Of a stretch of DNA of 64,000 nt, positions 7,397 through 16,706 are shown in pieces. How positions within the stretch are numbered: position 1 is the stretch's first letter; each line of letters begins with the position of its first letter. The notes beneath the pieces are model-generated. The model searched no databases and was not told the origin of the DNA. It worked only from the letters and a program-made list of their open reading frames with translations. The translations under genes and the position numbers were made by a program. Origin of the DNA: Phaeodactylibacter xiamenensis (lineage in GTDB: Bacteria; Bacteroidota; Bacteroidia; Chitinophagales; Saprospiraceae); contig NZ_JPOS01000020.1 of assembly GCF_000759025.1 (NCBI RefSeq), forward strand, positions 250,883 through 314,882. The letters run 5' to 3'.

Positions 7397-9319
7397 ATGT
7401 CAAACCTCGAACAAGAACACGAACTGCCGGGCAACCCTTCATTGCCCAGCTCGGCTGAGGATCTGCTACGCCTGATTGGAAGAGAGGAAGGCGATTATAA
7501 ATATTCGGTCGAAGACTTCTTCCGCAACCCTGAGCAAACAGGGTTTCAGTTGTCCCCCAACGGAGACTATCTGGCCTATGCCGGCCCTTACGAACGACGG
7601 CAAAATGTCTTCGTCTGCCCGGCAGAGGGGGGCGAACCGGTACGGATCACTCAAGAAACTGAACGCGATATTGGCGGCTTTTTCTGGGCCAATAATAACC
7701 GCATCGTTTATGTCAAGGATAGCGGCGGGGATGAGAACTTTCAGCTCTTTGCCGTAGACCGGGACGGGGGCAATCCCCGGGACCTGACGCCTTTTCAGAA
7801 TGTGAAAATCGAGTTCATCGACGATCTGGAAGACCAGGAAGATGAGCTGATTATCGGTATGAATAAGGAAAACCCCATGCTGTTTGAGCCCTACCGGCTC
7901 AATGTCCAAACCGGAGCCTATCAGCGCCTGGCGCCTAACGACAACCCGGAGGAGCCCATTACCGGTTGGATGACTGACCACGCCGGCCGGCTGCGCATCG
8001 CCATCAAAACCCTCAATGGTGTCAACCAGCACATCATGTACCGGGCTGCTGAAGACCAGCCTTTCCGTACGGTTGTAAAAACCAATTTCAAAGAAAGCCT
8101 CAGCCCGTTGTTCTTTGACTTTGATGATGGCCACGTGGTCTATTGTGTAAGCGACATTGGCCGGGACCGCAGCGAGATCATCCGCTTTGACTTTGAAAAG
8201 GGAGAAGAAGTGGGCTCACCGGTCTTCGCACACCCTGAAGTAGACGCTGGAAGCCTGCTGTATTCCCGCAAGCGTAAAGTGTTGCTCGGGGCCGTGTACA
8301 CCACCTGGAAGCGGCAGATTGAGTTTTTTGACGAGCAGCGCAGGCAAATGCAAAAGCGTCTGGAAAGCCTGCTGCCGGGATATGAAGTGGTGGCGGTAAG
8401 CAGCAACCGGGCGGAAGACAAATACATGGTCCGTACCTTCAGCGACCGGTCACTGGGCGCTTACTACTTTTACGATTTGCGGCAGGACAGCATCCGGAAG
8501 ATAACGGAGATCAGCCCGTGGCTGAACGAAGAAGATATGGCGCCCATGAAGCCGGTGTCCTACAAAGCCAAAGACGGAGAAGAAGTACAGGGGTACCTGA
8601 CGGTGCCTAAAAATAAGGAAGGGGAGAAAATGCCGGTAGTCATTAATCCACATGGCGGGCCTTGGGTGCGCGACAGCTGGGGGTACAACCCGGAGGTTCA
8701 GCTGCTGGCCAGCCGGGGATATGCGGTTTTCCAACCCAACTACCGTGGGAGTACCGGCTATGGCAAATCTTTCTGGATGAAGGGCTTCAAGCAGTGGGGG
8801 CACGATATGCAAAATGACATTACCGATGGGGTGAAGTGGCTGATCGATTCTGGTGTGGCGGACCCCAAACGCGTGGCCATTTACGGAGCGAGCTATGGGG
8901 GCTACGCTACCTTGGCTGGTATTGCTTTTACACCGGACCTCTACGCCTGTGCGGTAGACTACGTAGGGGTTTCGAACCTCTTCACCTTTATGGAGACCAT
9001 CCCGCCCTACTGGAAGCCTTACCTGGATATGCTGTACGAAATGGTGGGCCATCCCGAAGAAGACAAAGACCGCCTGCATGCCGGCTCCCCGGTCTTTCAT
9101 ATCGATCAGATCAAAACCCCGCTCTTCGTGGTGCAGGGGGCTAATGATCCCCGCGTAAATATTGACGAATCGGACCAGATCGTCCAATCCCTGCGGGAGC
9201 GCGGCATTGATGTACCATATATGGTGAAGTACAACGAAGGGCATGGCTTCTCCAATGAAGAAAACCGCTTTGAGTTTTACAAAGCCATGCTGGGCTTCCT
9301 GGCGAAACACATGAAGTAA
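7397..9319 (+). CDS. S9 family peptidase (acylaminoacyl-peptidase-like)
   Basis: A 640-residue prolyl-oligopeptidase-type serine peptidase. Residues of about 30-370 form the beta-propeller that gates access for short peptides. The alpha/beta-hydrolase domain follows, with the oxyanion region HGGPW, nucleophile S499 in GASYGG, D584 in GANDPRVN and H616 in EGHGFS. No signal peptide is visible, so it probably trims oligopeptides in the cytoplasm. Its stop codon overlaps the deaminase start by one base, so it is the first gene of a three-gene unit with the deaminase and SCP2 genes. Confidence 0.93.
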   Translation: MSNLEQEHELPGNPSLPSSAEDLLRLIGREEGDYKYSVEDFFRNPEQTGFQLSPNGDYLAYAGPYERRQNVFVCPAEGGEPVRITQETERDIGGFFWANNNRIVYVKDSGGDENFQLFAVDRDGGNPRDLTPFQNVKIEFIDDLEDQEDELIIGMNKENPMLFEPYRLNVQTGAYQRLAPNDNPEEPITGWMTDHAGRLRIAIKTLNGVNQHIMYRAAEDQPFRTVVKTNFKESLSPLFFDFDDGHVVYCVSDIGRDRSEIIRFDFEKGEEVGSPVFAHPEVDAGSLLYSRKRKVLLGAVYTTWKRQIEFFDEQRRQMQKRLESLLPGYEVVAVSSNRAEDKYMVRTFSDRSLGAYYFYDLRQDSIRKITEISPWLNEEDMAPMKPVSYKAKDGEEVQGYLTVPKNKEGEKMPVVINPHGGPWVRDSWGYNPEVQLLASRGYAVFQPNYRGSTGYGKSFWMKGFKQWGHDMQNDITDGVKWLIDSGVADPKRVAIYGASYGGYATLAGIAFTPDLYACAVDYVGVSNLFTFMETIPPYWKPYLDMLYEMVGHPEEDKDRLHAGSPVFHIDQIKTPLFVVQGANDPRVNIDESDQIVQSLRERGIDVPYMVKYNEGHGFSNEENRFEFYKAMLGFLAKHMK

Positions 9320-9747
9320 TGAAAGACCTAAAGGCTTATTATATGCAGGCTGCTATTCAGAAAGCTGAGTCAGCAGGTACCCCATACGGCGCCGTACTCC
9401 TACAGCCTGAAACCGGTGGAAAAGTCATCGTCGCTAATAGCGTCAAAGCCGATGCCGACCCAACCGCTCATGCAGAAGTCAACGCTATCCGGCAGGCACG
9501 GAAGCTGGGCATCTCAACCACCGGCAGCATCCTGTTCTCTACCTGCGAGCCCTGCCCCATGTGTGCCATGGCGGCGGTTTGGGCGGGAGTCTCTAAGATC
9601 TACTTCGGCGCCACCATCGATGATGCTGCTGCCCACGGCCATCAGGTGAAAATCTACTGCCGGGAGATCGCAGAAAAGGCCTGGTACGATATTAAGGTGG
9701 AAGGTGGTGTGCTGCAAGAAGACTGTGTGGGGCTTTTCCACAAATGA
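9319..9747 (+). CDS. Nucleoside/guanine deaminase-like protein
   Basis: A 142-residue zinc-dependent deaminase of the CMP/dCMP family. Zinc ligands are H51 with catalytic E53 (HAEVNAIR) and C79/C82 in the PCPMC motif. The best match I recognise is the guanine deaminase group (GuaD-type), but tRNA-adenosine deaminases share the same motifs. Catalytic residues are complete. It overlaps the S9 peptidase stop by one base and is followed by a small SCP2 gene. Confidence 0.85.
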   Translation: MKDLKAYYMQAAIQKAESAGTPYGAVLLQPETGGKVIVANSVKADADPTAHAEVNAIRQARKLGISTTGSILFSTCEPCPMCAMAAVWAGVSKIYFGATIDDAAAHGHQVKIYCREIAEKAWYDIKVEGGVLQEDCVGLFHK

Positions 9748-9776
9748 ATTCACTATATTGCCTCCAAAATCAGGTT

Positions 9777-10073
9777 ATGACACTAGAAGCCATTACAGAA
9801 CAGTTCGGCAAAACAGCTGCCAAAGCGCCCAGCCTGGGTAAATCCATTAAGTTTGTCTTTGACCAGGGCATCGTCCACATCGACCTGACCGGCGAGCAAG
9901 CCCAGGTAACGAATGACGACAAAGAAGCCGATTGCGTGATTACCACCAGTATTGAGACGCTGGACGGGATCCGAAAGGGGGACATCAACGCTATGTCTGC
10001 CGTAATGACCGGTAAGGTCAAAATAAAAGGCGATATGGGGCTGGCTATGAAACTGCCTTCGCTGATTTCTTAG
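9777..10073 (+). CDS. SCP2 sterol-binding domain protein
   Basis: A 98-residue protein that is a bare SCP2 domain: a central strand pair 'KSIKFVFDQGIVHIDL', 'ADCVITTSIETLDGIRKGDINAMSAVMTGKVKIKGDMGLAMKL' and a hydrophobic C-terminus. Such proteins bind acyl chains or sterol-like lipids. I prefer the ATG at 9777 over one at 9744 because MTLEAI matches the usual SCP2 start; the upstream ATG would add 11 unconserved residues. Its stop codon lies inside a palindromic repeat shared with the convergent AraC gene. Confidence 0.8.
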   Translation: MTLEAITEQFGKTAAKAPSLGKSIKFVFDQGIVHIDLTGEQAQVTNDDKEADCVITTSIETLDGIRKGDINAMSAVMTGKVKIKGDMGLAMKLPSLIS

Positions 10074-10094
10074 AGATGCTATGTTAGCATCTCT
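10072..10094. repeat. 23-bp palindromic repeat, copy 2, between convergent genes
   Basis: A perfect 10-bp inverted repeat (AGAGATGCTA and its complement) around TGT. It shares bases with the TAG stop of the SCP2 gene (10071-10073) and with the stop of the AraC gene on the other strand (10094-10096). It may act as a compact bidirectional terminator, but it lacks long T-tracts. The other copy is at 5036-5058, in reverse orientation. Confidence 0.75.
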
Positions 10095-11182
10095 TAGTCT
10101 GTTGTGCCATTATTGAGCTTGTAGTAAGCGGTGGGCGCCGACCCGGTCAGCCGTTTAAAGGTTTTATTGAAGACCATGCGGGATTCAATATTGCTGGCTT
10201 TGTGTACCTCATCGAGGGTAAGCTGCTTTTCCGGATCATCAATGAGCACCTGTGCGCTTAGTGCCCGGTAGCCATTGACGTAATCGAAAAACGTTTGCCC
10301 ACCTACGTGGTGGATGGCCCGGGAAATGGCCCGGGGCGGTTGGTGCATGAGGTCTGCCAGCTGATTCAGTCGCAGATCGTCATCAAAAAAGTATTTCTCG
10401 GACTGCATGGTGGCGTCAAGGGTCTTGAAAAGTGTTGCATTCTCGCGAATGTCTTCAGGTTCCGGATCGCTGCGGTCTGCAATAAGCAAGAGGAACGCTT
10501 CCTCCTGCAGGTCTACCGGGACCACCGGCCGCTCAAGAGTCAGCCCAATCCCGGCAAGCCCTATGGCAACGAGCACGGTCATGCCTTGTGCCAAAGCAAA
10601 GAACAGGGGTTGGCTTTCCGCAGCCGCCTGAATGGCCAGTCCATCTGCTGCCGCGCTGCATAAGGCGAAAAGCCCCAGAAGAATCAGTGATATTTTTGCC
10701 CAGCGGATTTTGCCCATCGGGATACGGCTTCGAATTTGAACCAGGCTTTCGACCCGGCCTTGCAGATACAGGTAGCTACCCCCCAGGTAGGTGAGCATAA
10801 AGAGCTCCGGAAACAGCGCATACCAGGAGGTTTGATGGACAGCCCCCTGGGCAGGGAAAAGGCTCACGACACTCCAAACCGCGAAAGCCGTGAAGTGATA
10901 GCCATCCCGACCTTTGCTGAGCCAGTCCCCAAGCAGGCTGCGCAGGTGCAACAGGAAAAGCGGGGCAATAGCCAGGAGCAGCCCATCCATAAGTGACTGG
11001 GCAATAGGGGCTTTGACCAGGGGCAGAACCGCCTGCAACAGGACACTAAGCAATAATAGGGTCAGCAACCGGCTGGCCCGGTAGGCCTGAATGCGCTGCC
11101 GGGAGAGCAGCAGCGCTGTCCCTCCGGTAATCAGGATAACCAGTAGTGTAATGGAATAATTATAAAATGGATCGGTAAGCAT
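10094..11182 (-). CDS. Membrane-anchored AraC-type transcriptional regulator
   Basis: A 362-residue protein. The first 220 residues contain about seven hydrophobic helices (starting YSITLLVILITGGTALLL), and the last 110 residues are an AraC double helix-turn-helix: 'LNQLADLMHQPPRAISRAIHHVGGQTFFDYVNGYRA' and 'LDEVHKASNIESRMVFNKTFKRLTGSAPTAYY'. This arrangement is common in Bacteroidota and suggests a membrane sensor that binds DNA directly. The ligand is unknown. It is divergent from the large unknown gene at 11291, a candidate target, and convergent with the SCP2 gene. Confidence 0.85.
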   Translation of the reverse strand: MLTDPFYNYSITLLVILITGGTALLLSRQRIQAYRASRLLTLLLLSVLLQAVLPLVKAPIAQSLMDGLLLAIAPLFLLHLRSLLGDWLSKGRDGYHFTAFAVWSVVSLFPAQGAVHQTSWYALFPELFMLTYLGGSYLYLQGRVESLVQIRSRIPMGKIRWAKISLILLGLFALCSAAADGLAIQAAAESQPLFFALAQGMTVLVAIGLAGIGLTLERPVVPVDLQEEAFLLLIADRSDPEPEDIRENATLFKTLDATMQSEKYFFDDDLRLNQLADLMHQPPRAISRAIHHVGGQTFFDYVNGYRALSAQVLIDDPEKQLTLDEVHKASNIESRMVFNKTFKRLTGSAPTAYYKLNNGTTD

Positions 11183-11290
11183 AGTTTTACGAAGGATATT
11201 GGATTAATGTAAGCATTTTTTTCATTTCTTGTTAATGGGTAGTGGCATGTACAGTGCCAGCCCGGTCAGGTCCTTCACGAAATATTCAGT

Positions 11291-13549
11291 ATGCGTAAGC
11301 TTACGTTTGTTATCTTCCTGGTGGTTTTGAGCCCATTGGATTTACTCAATGGGAAAGGGTGCAGCGACAACCGGCCGCCTTTTCAGGGGTATAGTTTCAT
11401 CAACACCAACCTCATCAGCCCCGCAGTGCCAGGGGCCCGCCTGTTTGTCAGCCTCAAGGAACTGGAGGACTACGCCCGTCAGCAGGGCGACCCGCAAGTC
11501 AAAGGGAATCTTGAAGAATGGCAGGAGCGCTTTTGTGACTTGCATACCGTGCAGGATATTGGCGATGTGATCTACCAATCTTCCCGCTCGGATTTCGAAA
11601 GCCTGGTCACGGCCGTGAAAAGCAAGCGGGCACCATTGCCCTACAAGCTGACCAACAACGCTTTCGCCAAATACCTCAAAAGCCATCAGTGCGAGGAGAC
11701 AGTCACCTACCTGGCTTTCGCCAAAAATTGCGAGTACTACGCTACCCGCCGCAGCCCATGGGACAACCCACAGCTGCGTTATCAGGAAATGGACGACTGG
11801 ATCACTTACGGGGTGGATCAGCTCCTGCAAACCAAGTCCCATTACATCCGCCTCCGGTACGCCTATCAGGTTATCCGCCTGGCCCACTACAGCAAGCAAT
11901 ACGAAAAAGTCCTGTCCCTCTACGATGACCTGATGCCCAAAATCGATAATGATCCCAGTATTATCGAGGACTGGATAGAAGGCCACCGGGCGGGCGCACT
12001 GCTGGCTCTGGGACAGCGCGTGGAGGCGGCATACATTTATTCCCGCTTGTTCGACCGCTGCCCCAGCAAACGCGAATCTGCTTACCGCAGCTTTTCGGTA
12101 AAAAACGACGAGGAATGGGCGGCTATTCTGGCGAAATGCAAGACGCCCGAAGAAGAGGCCACCCTTTTTGCCATCCGCGCCAGCTTTCCGAACAGCAAGC
12201 TGCAGGTGGAAATGAAGGAAATCTATCAGCGCGATCCCGACAGCCCCTATCTACCGATGTTTCTCATACAGGAGATGCTGAAACTGGAGCGCAACCTGCT
12301 CGGGCTGTCCTTCAATAATCAGCGGCGGCAGAACAAATTCTACTACGGCGTTCCGGTTGCCGATGCGGGTCAGCGGATCATCCGGTTGGAGCAATTCGTG
12401 ACGCAGGTGCTCAAAGAAGGCGTGATCACCAGGCCCGGGCTTTGGAAGATTGCCCAAGGCTACCTCTCCATGCTATCCGGCAGTTTTTACGATGCCCGTA
12501 AGTCCTTTGACGAAGCCCGGGACATGGACCTGCCGCCCATTCTGCAGCAGCAGCTTGATGCCTTTGAGCTGGCCCTGTACATCAACGCGCTCGACGATAT
12601 CAATCACGAAATTGAGAACAAAATTGTAGGCTTGCAGGAGACCAATGAAGCCTATGAGGTCTTTGAAGACTTCAAGGACTTCTTCCGCGACCGCCTCACT
12701 GAATTATACGAAGAGAACGGGCAGCCCGGCAAGGCCTTCCTGATGCAGCACCCGCCTCAGCACCTGAAGCCCAATATCAAGCCTGAGTTGATCGAAAACC
12801 TGTTGGCCGTCACCCGAAAAGCCAACCCCTCCAAACTGGAAGAACAAATCATTGCCGATGGCGACAGTACCATTCAGCAAATGCTCCTGAATATTAAAGC
12901 CAGCTACCTGATGTCAGAGTACAAATTTGAGGCAGCCATTGAGACCCTCAAGCGCATGGAGCGGGTAGACTGGGACAATTACGGGCTCTACAACCCTTTT
13001 GTGGAACGCATCCGGGATTGCATACGGTGCCCGCTGCCGTCCAACGTCCCGTTATACAACAAAGGAGAGCTCATCGAAGAACTGCTGACCAAAGAATATG
13101 AGGCCAAAGCAGGCACTGGCGATGTAGGTGTACTGAACTATGAGATCGGTTTGGCGCTTTATAATATGTCCTACTTTGGGCAGGCCTGGAAAGCCATGGA
13201 TTTTTACCGCAGCGGAGCGAGCCTGGAAACCGCTTACCTCCGGGATGGCGATAATGTGACCCCTCATCCGATTTTTCCGTACGGTAATCAGGAAAATTTT
13301 GACTGTTCCAGAGCGCGGCTTTACTTTGAAAGGGCACGGTTGGCTACCGATAGCCTTGAGTTAGCTGCCAAGGCTACCTTTATGGCGGCCAAGTGCGAGC
13401 GCAACGAGTACTACGTCAACCGCTGGCGGCCGGATGCCGTGCAGAGCTTTGAGAACTTTGAGTTATTGGTGCAGAACTATGCCGGCACAGATTTTTATCA
13501 GCAGATAATTGACGAGTGCCTGTACTTCAGGGCTTATGCCAATCGTTAA
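11291..13549 (+). CDS. Large exported protein of unknown function, helical repeats
   Basis: A 752-residue protein with a signal peptide (MRKLTFVIFLVVLSPLDLLNGKG). The mature part is rich in alpha-helical pairs with TPR-like spacing (for example 'YEKVLSLYDDLMPKIDNDPSIIEDWIEGHRAGALLALGQRVEAAYIYSRLFDRCP' and 'AAIETLKRMERVDWDNYGLYNPFVERI'). It has several scattered cysteines (such as CEETVTYLAFAKNCEYYA) and no enzyme motif that I recognise. It looks like a solenoid scaffold of the periplasm. A small lipoprotein gene starts 18 bp downstream, so they probably form one transcript. The family appears to be a Bacteroidota-specific orphan. Confidence 0.7.
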   Translation: MRKLTFVIFLVVLSPLDLLNGKGCSDNRPPFQGYSFINTNLISPAVPGARLFVSLKELEDYARQQGDPQVKGNLEEWQERFCDLHTVQDIGDVIYQSSRSDFESLVTAVKSKRAPLPYKLTNNAFAKYLKSHQCEETVTYLAFAKNCEYYATRRSPWDNPQLRYQEMDDWITYGVDQLLQTKSHYIRLRYAYQVIRLAHYSKQYEKVLSLYDDLMPKIDNDPSIIEDWIEGHRAGALLALGQRVEAAYIYSRLFDRCPSKRESAYRSFSVKNDEEWAAILAKCKTPEEEATLFAIRASFPNSKLQVEMKEIYQRDPDSPYLPMFLIQEMLKLERNLLGLSFNNQRRQNKFYYGVPVADAGQRIIRLEQFVTQVLKEGVITRPGLWKIAQGYLSMLSGSFYDARKSFDEARDMDLPPILQQQLDAFELALYINALDDINHEIENKIVGLQETNEAYEVFEDFKDFFRDRLTELYEENGQPGKAFLMQHPPQHLKPNIKPELIENLLAVTRKANPSKLEEQIIADGDSTIQQMLLNIKASYLMSEYKFEAAIETLKRMERVDWDNYGLYNPFVERIRDCIRCPLPSNVPLYNKGELIEELLTKEYEAKAGTGDVGVLNYEIGLALYNMSYFGQAWKAMDFYRSGASLETAYLRDGDNVTPHPIFPYGNQENFDCSRARLYFERARLATDSLELAAKATFMAAKCERNEYYVNRWRPDAVQSFENFELLVQNYAGTDFYQQIIDECLYFRAYANR

Positions 13550-13567
13550 TTTTTGAAAACAGGAAGC

Positions 13568-13972
13568 ATGAAAATCAAATACCTATTGCCACTGCTGGCT
13601 ATAGCGCTGGCAGCTGCCAAATGCAGCGACGATCTGACGGGCTGCCCAATGGGCGAACCCATCAAGCTGCAAATTGGGGGCACTGTGGAATGCCAGGATA
13701 CCCCTATTCAATTAATTGCGGTCAAGGAAGACTCCCGCTGCCCGGAATACACCAATTGTGTGTGGGAAGGGCAGGCGGTTGTGCAACTGGCACTTGGCAA
13801 CGGCGACCGGCAAACGCTTGACCTGACCCTGCGGGAGGGCAAGCCGGAGCTGGCCAGCAAAAGTATGGGCGGGTACATTTACCGCTTGTCGGAAGTTACG
13901 CCCTATCCGGTGGCAGGGCAATCCATACAGCCGGAGGAATACGTGGTGACCTTCATTGTGGAGGCGATATAA
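13568..13972 (+). CDS. Small cysteine-containing (lipo)protein of unknown function
   Basis: A 134-residue protein. The start at 13568 gives a clean export signal (MKIKYLLPLLAIALAAAKC); the upstream TTG at 13553 would place charged residues before it. The first Cys (19) could be lipidated, but Lys at -1 makes a poor lipobox. The core DSRCPEYTNCVWEG is a motif that recurs in small Bacteroidota lipoproteins. The rest is beta-rich and ends with a 'YVVTFIVE' strand. The function is unknown. It is 18 bp downstream of the 752-residue unknown gene and likely cotranscribed with it. Confidence 0.7.
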   Translation: MKIKYLLPLLAIALAAAKCSDDLTGCPMGEPIKLQIGGTVECQDTPIQLIAVKEDSRCPEYTNCVWEGQAVVQLALGNGDRQTLDLTLREGKPELASKSMGGYIYRLSEVTPYPVAGQSIQPEEYVVTFIVEAI

Positions 13973-14008
13973 ATCCACTGCCAACAGCCGCATAACAAAC
14001 CATAATTT

Positions 14009-14677
14009 ATGCTTTTTCCCATTGGCGATGATCAGGTAAAAGGCGGGCATTTCCCGCTGTTTAGTTATTTGTTTATCGTCCTTAATGTTATAGCCTTTTA
14101 TTTTCAGCTCACGAGCCCGGGTATGCTGATTGATCAATATGCGGCAGTGCCCGCGGAGATTGAGTCGGGCCGTAACCTGTTCACCTTGCTGACGAGTATG
14201 TTTATGCACGGCGGGTTCGGTCATATTTTGGGCAATATGCTTTTCCTTTGGGTGTTTGCAGACAATATCGAGGCCACGATTGGCAACGTCCGATTCGTGT
14301 TGTTCTACCTCCTGGGAGGAATGGCTGCCCATGCTGCCCACATCTACTTCAATCCGGGTAGTGTGGTGCCAACGGTAGGCGCAAGTGGGGCGATCTCTGC
14401 CGTAATGGGCGCTTATATGGTTATGTTTCCGGCCTCCCGCGTGAAGCTTTGGTTCTTCTTTCTGATCTTTCGGGTCCCGGCATTCCTGTTTTTGGGAATC
14501 TGGATTTGGATGCAGTGGAGTAGTGGCTGGGCATCACTGCAGGTAGGGGCTGAAGGGGGTGGCACCGCATGGTGGGCGCACATTGGCGGTTTTGTTTTTG
14601 GTTTTGCAGCAGGTTTGTACTTCCGGCTTGCTTACCCCATGGAGCGGGTGAAGGAGGCGGAGGAAACGTATGCTTAA
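14009..14677 (+). CDS. Rhomboid family intramembrane serine protease
   Basis: A 222-residue membrane protein with six hydrophobic helices. The catalytic dyad is visible: S126 in VGASGAISAVMGAY (GxSG motif) and H191 in AHIGGFVFGFAAG. The second-helix segment 'LFTLLTSMFMHGGFGHILGNMLFLWVFADNIE' with its His and Asn residues is also typical. Rhomboids cut transmembrane helices within the inner membrane. It ends 4 bp inside the stop region of the convergent BamA-like gene. Confidence 0.93.
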   Translation: MLFPIGDDQVKGGHFPLFSYLFIVLNVIAFYFQLTSPGMLIDQYAAVPAEIESGRNLFTLLTSMFMHGGFGHILGNMLFLWVFADNIEATIGNVRFVLFYLLGGMAAHAAHIYFNPGSVVPTVGASGAISAVMGAYMVMFPASRVKLWFFFLIFRVPAFLFLGIWIWMQWSSGWASLQVGAEGGGTAWWAHIGGFVFGFAAGLYFRLAYPMERVKEAEETYA

Positions 14678-16449
14678 TTGAACAGGCTCACATACCCAAA
14701 ATGGACCTTGGGTGCGCTAAAGTCAATGGGGTTGCCTAGTTGCTTGCCATACGCCAGGCTTACGCCAAAAACGCCTGCACTGGTCTCGAAAGAAATACCT
14801 GCTCCAAAGCCATAGGGCCAGTCGGTCACGTCCTTCACGGGCGTCACATCTTCCACATAAGCCACGTCCCCAAAAGCATAGAGGTAAGAATTTTGCCCAA
14901 TCAGCAGCCGGTATTCCACAGTGGATAACGCGTAGCGGGTTGCGAAAATGGATTCCTCGTCAAAGCCACGCAGGATTTGGTTGCCCCCAATGCGGAATTG
15001 CTCATTGAAGTACACTGGCGCTTCTGAGAAAACCGCCCCGCCGCGCAGCCGCCCGAGCAGGGTGCTGCGGTTGAATAAAGGCAGGTAGCCTTCTATCTGT
15101 CCGCTAAACTTGTACTGAAAACTGCGCAGCTCAAGGGTGTCGTACAGCTCACCGTAGCCTAGTTCCAGAATGCGGTTGTTGCGTTCAATGCGCTTTACCC
15201 CAGCACCTCCTCTCAGCCGTACAGACCAGCCCTTTCGGGGATTGAAGCGGTAGTCGAGTTCCTGCAGCGCGTATTCCAGCCCAAAGTAGGCATTGCTGAC
15301 ATCCAGGTTTTGGGGCAGGCGCTCCTGCAGTTGCAGCCGGGCTTCATCTACGGTGAGCAGGGTGGAAGAGCGGTTGTTCCAGAATACTTTCAGATAGTTG
15401 CCCCCTTCAAACAGGTACTGTATGCCAAGGTCCGACTCCAGGTCGAGGTAGGAGGTGTCGCGTTTGTACAAATCAAAGCTAAAGTCTACACCAAAGGGCA
15501 GCCCCAGCACAAAAGGATAGTTGAACTCCAGCTCCAGTTCCTGCGTCTCCGGCCTTAGCTGCTCGAAAGAAGCATAGATGCGCTCGCCCCGTCCAAACTG
15601 ATTTTGCAGTTCCCCTTTGAAGGTACCTGTCACGAGCACGGTGCGGTCATTGAGTTGCCGGCCGGCTTCGTTCTGAGGGAGTACGCCGAGGACAAAGTCG
15701 AACCGGCTCGCCCGTTTTTTCTCCAAAGGCAACTGTATCGTCGCTTCCCGTTCGATGAAGGTGACCGTGGGGTCCTCTGCCAGGGTAAGAAAAGGCAGTT
15801 CCTGTACGCGGTTGCGGATTTGCCGGACCTGCTGATTGTTGTAGGGCCGGCCCGGAGCGATACCCAGGTAGTTCTCCATGTAAACCTGACTAATTTTTGC
15901 ATTGCCGCGCAGGTCCAGCTCTTTCACAAGAATGAGCGGCCCCCGGTCCATCATCAGCTGAGCCGCTACCCGCCCTTTATTGATCAGAATGCTGTCGAGC
16001 CATACTTTGGCAAAGGGATAGCCATGATTTTCGGCATAGTCGAGCAGCTTCTCCTGCAGCTTGCGCAGTTGATCGTAGCGAAAAGGCTTGTTGCGGTAAA
16101 GCCGTTCCCGAAATCCGGCCCCATCGAGGATCGCCGAAGAGATATTGCCGTTTGATAGTGCAATCCACCGGTAGTGCGGGCCTACGTGCAGCGTAGCGAA
16201 AAAGATGCTGTCTTTGCGTGTAAGCCGGTCCACCGAGGCTTCAGCGAATGCCATGGCGTGCAGCGTGCGTATATTTTCGGCGAGGCCCGCTTTCAGGGCA
16301 ACGGTGTCTGGCCAGGTGGACACCGTTTCAGAGAAAACCTCCTCCACGAATGCCTGCGTGGTGTCCGTGGCCAGCCATTGCAGGCGGTACTGCGCGTGCG
16401 TCAACACGGGCACCAACAAAATTAACGGCCAAAGGAGGTTCTTAAACAT
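14674..16449 (-). CDS. BamA/TamA-family outer membrane protein (Omp85)
   Basis: A 591-residue protein with a signal peptide ending LTHAQ. POTRA-like segments lie in the first half ('LVKELDLRGNAKISQVYMENYLGIAPGRPYNNQQVRQIRNRVQELPFL', a complete POTRA repeat at about 175-225). The second half is a 16-stranded barrel with the L6 motif region 'QFRIGGNQILRGFDEESIFA' and a terminal strand '.VHFGYVSLFN'. It is shorter than true BamA (which has five POTRAs) and so resembles TamA-like or patatin-independent Omp85 proteins. It probably inserts or exports surface proteins. Stand-alone gene. Confidence 0.85.
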   Translation of the reverse strand: MFKNLLWPLILLVPVLTHAQYRLQWLATDTTQAFVEEVFSETVSTWPDTVALKAGLAENIRTLHAMAFAEASVDRLTRKDSIFFATLHVGPHYRWIALSNGNISSAILDGAGFRERLYRNKPFRYDQLRKLQEKLLDYAENHGYPFAKVWLDSILINKGRVAAQLMMDRGPLILVKELDLRGNAKISQVYMENYLGIAPGRPYNNQQVRQIRNRVQELPFLTLAEDPTVTFIEREATIQLPLEKKRASRFDFVLGVLPQNEAGRQLNDRTVLVTGTFKGELQNQFGRGERIYASFEQLRPETQELELEFNYPFVLGLPFGVDFSFDLYKRDTSYLDLESDLGIQYLFEGGNYLKVFWNNRSSTLLTVDEARLQLQERLPQNLDVSNAYFGLEYALQELDYRFNPRKGWSVRLRGGAGVKRIERNNRILELGYGELYDTLELRSFQYKFSGQIEGYLPLFNRSTLLGRLRGGAVFSEAPVYFNEQFRIGGNQILRGFDEESIFATRYALSTVEYRLLIGQNSYLYAFGDVAYVEDVTPVKDVTDWPYGFGAGISFETSAGVFGVSLAYGKQLGNPIDFSAPKVHFGYVSLFN

Positions 16450-16706
16450 TTATTAAAGTTCGTCGCTTTTTTAATAGCTGATCGCCTAAAACACGTTCTA
16501 CATTCGGTTTTATTGGCTTTTTAACAAAAAAGCAGGTTTTTACCGCATACGATTGGCATCAAATAACGTTATTGAAAACATATATTGCTTACCTGGTGGA
16601 TTCCGCCGTACACATTTGATGGCAAAGGCTATGGTATTGAAACAGGATCCAAGGCATTCGGCCCGGCCACACCGGTAAGTTCACAACACCCGGTCCCCCC
16701 TCAGGG
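16450..16706. other. Divergent intergenic region, 257 bp
   Basis: It lies between the divergent BamA-like and S41 peptidase genes. It has AT-rich stretches and a CACATTTG box near 16612 that resembles a -7 element for the S41 gene, with a TTG 22 bases before it. No gene or RNA was recognised. Confidence 0.3.

Noticed and set aside
8450-9310. 286-codon minus-strand ORF inside the S9 peptidase gene
   Set aside because: Antisense to the catalytic domain, no motif.
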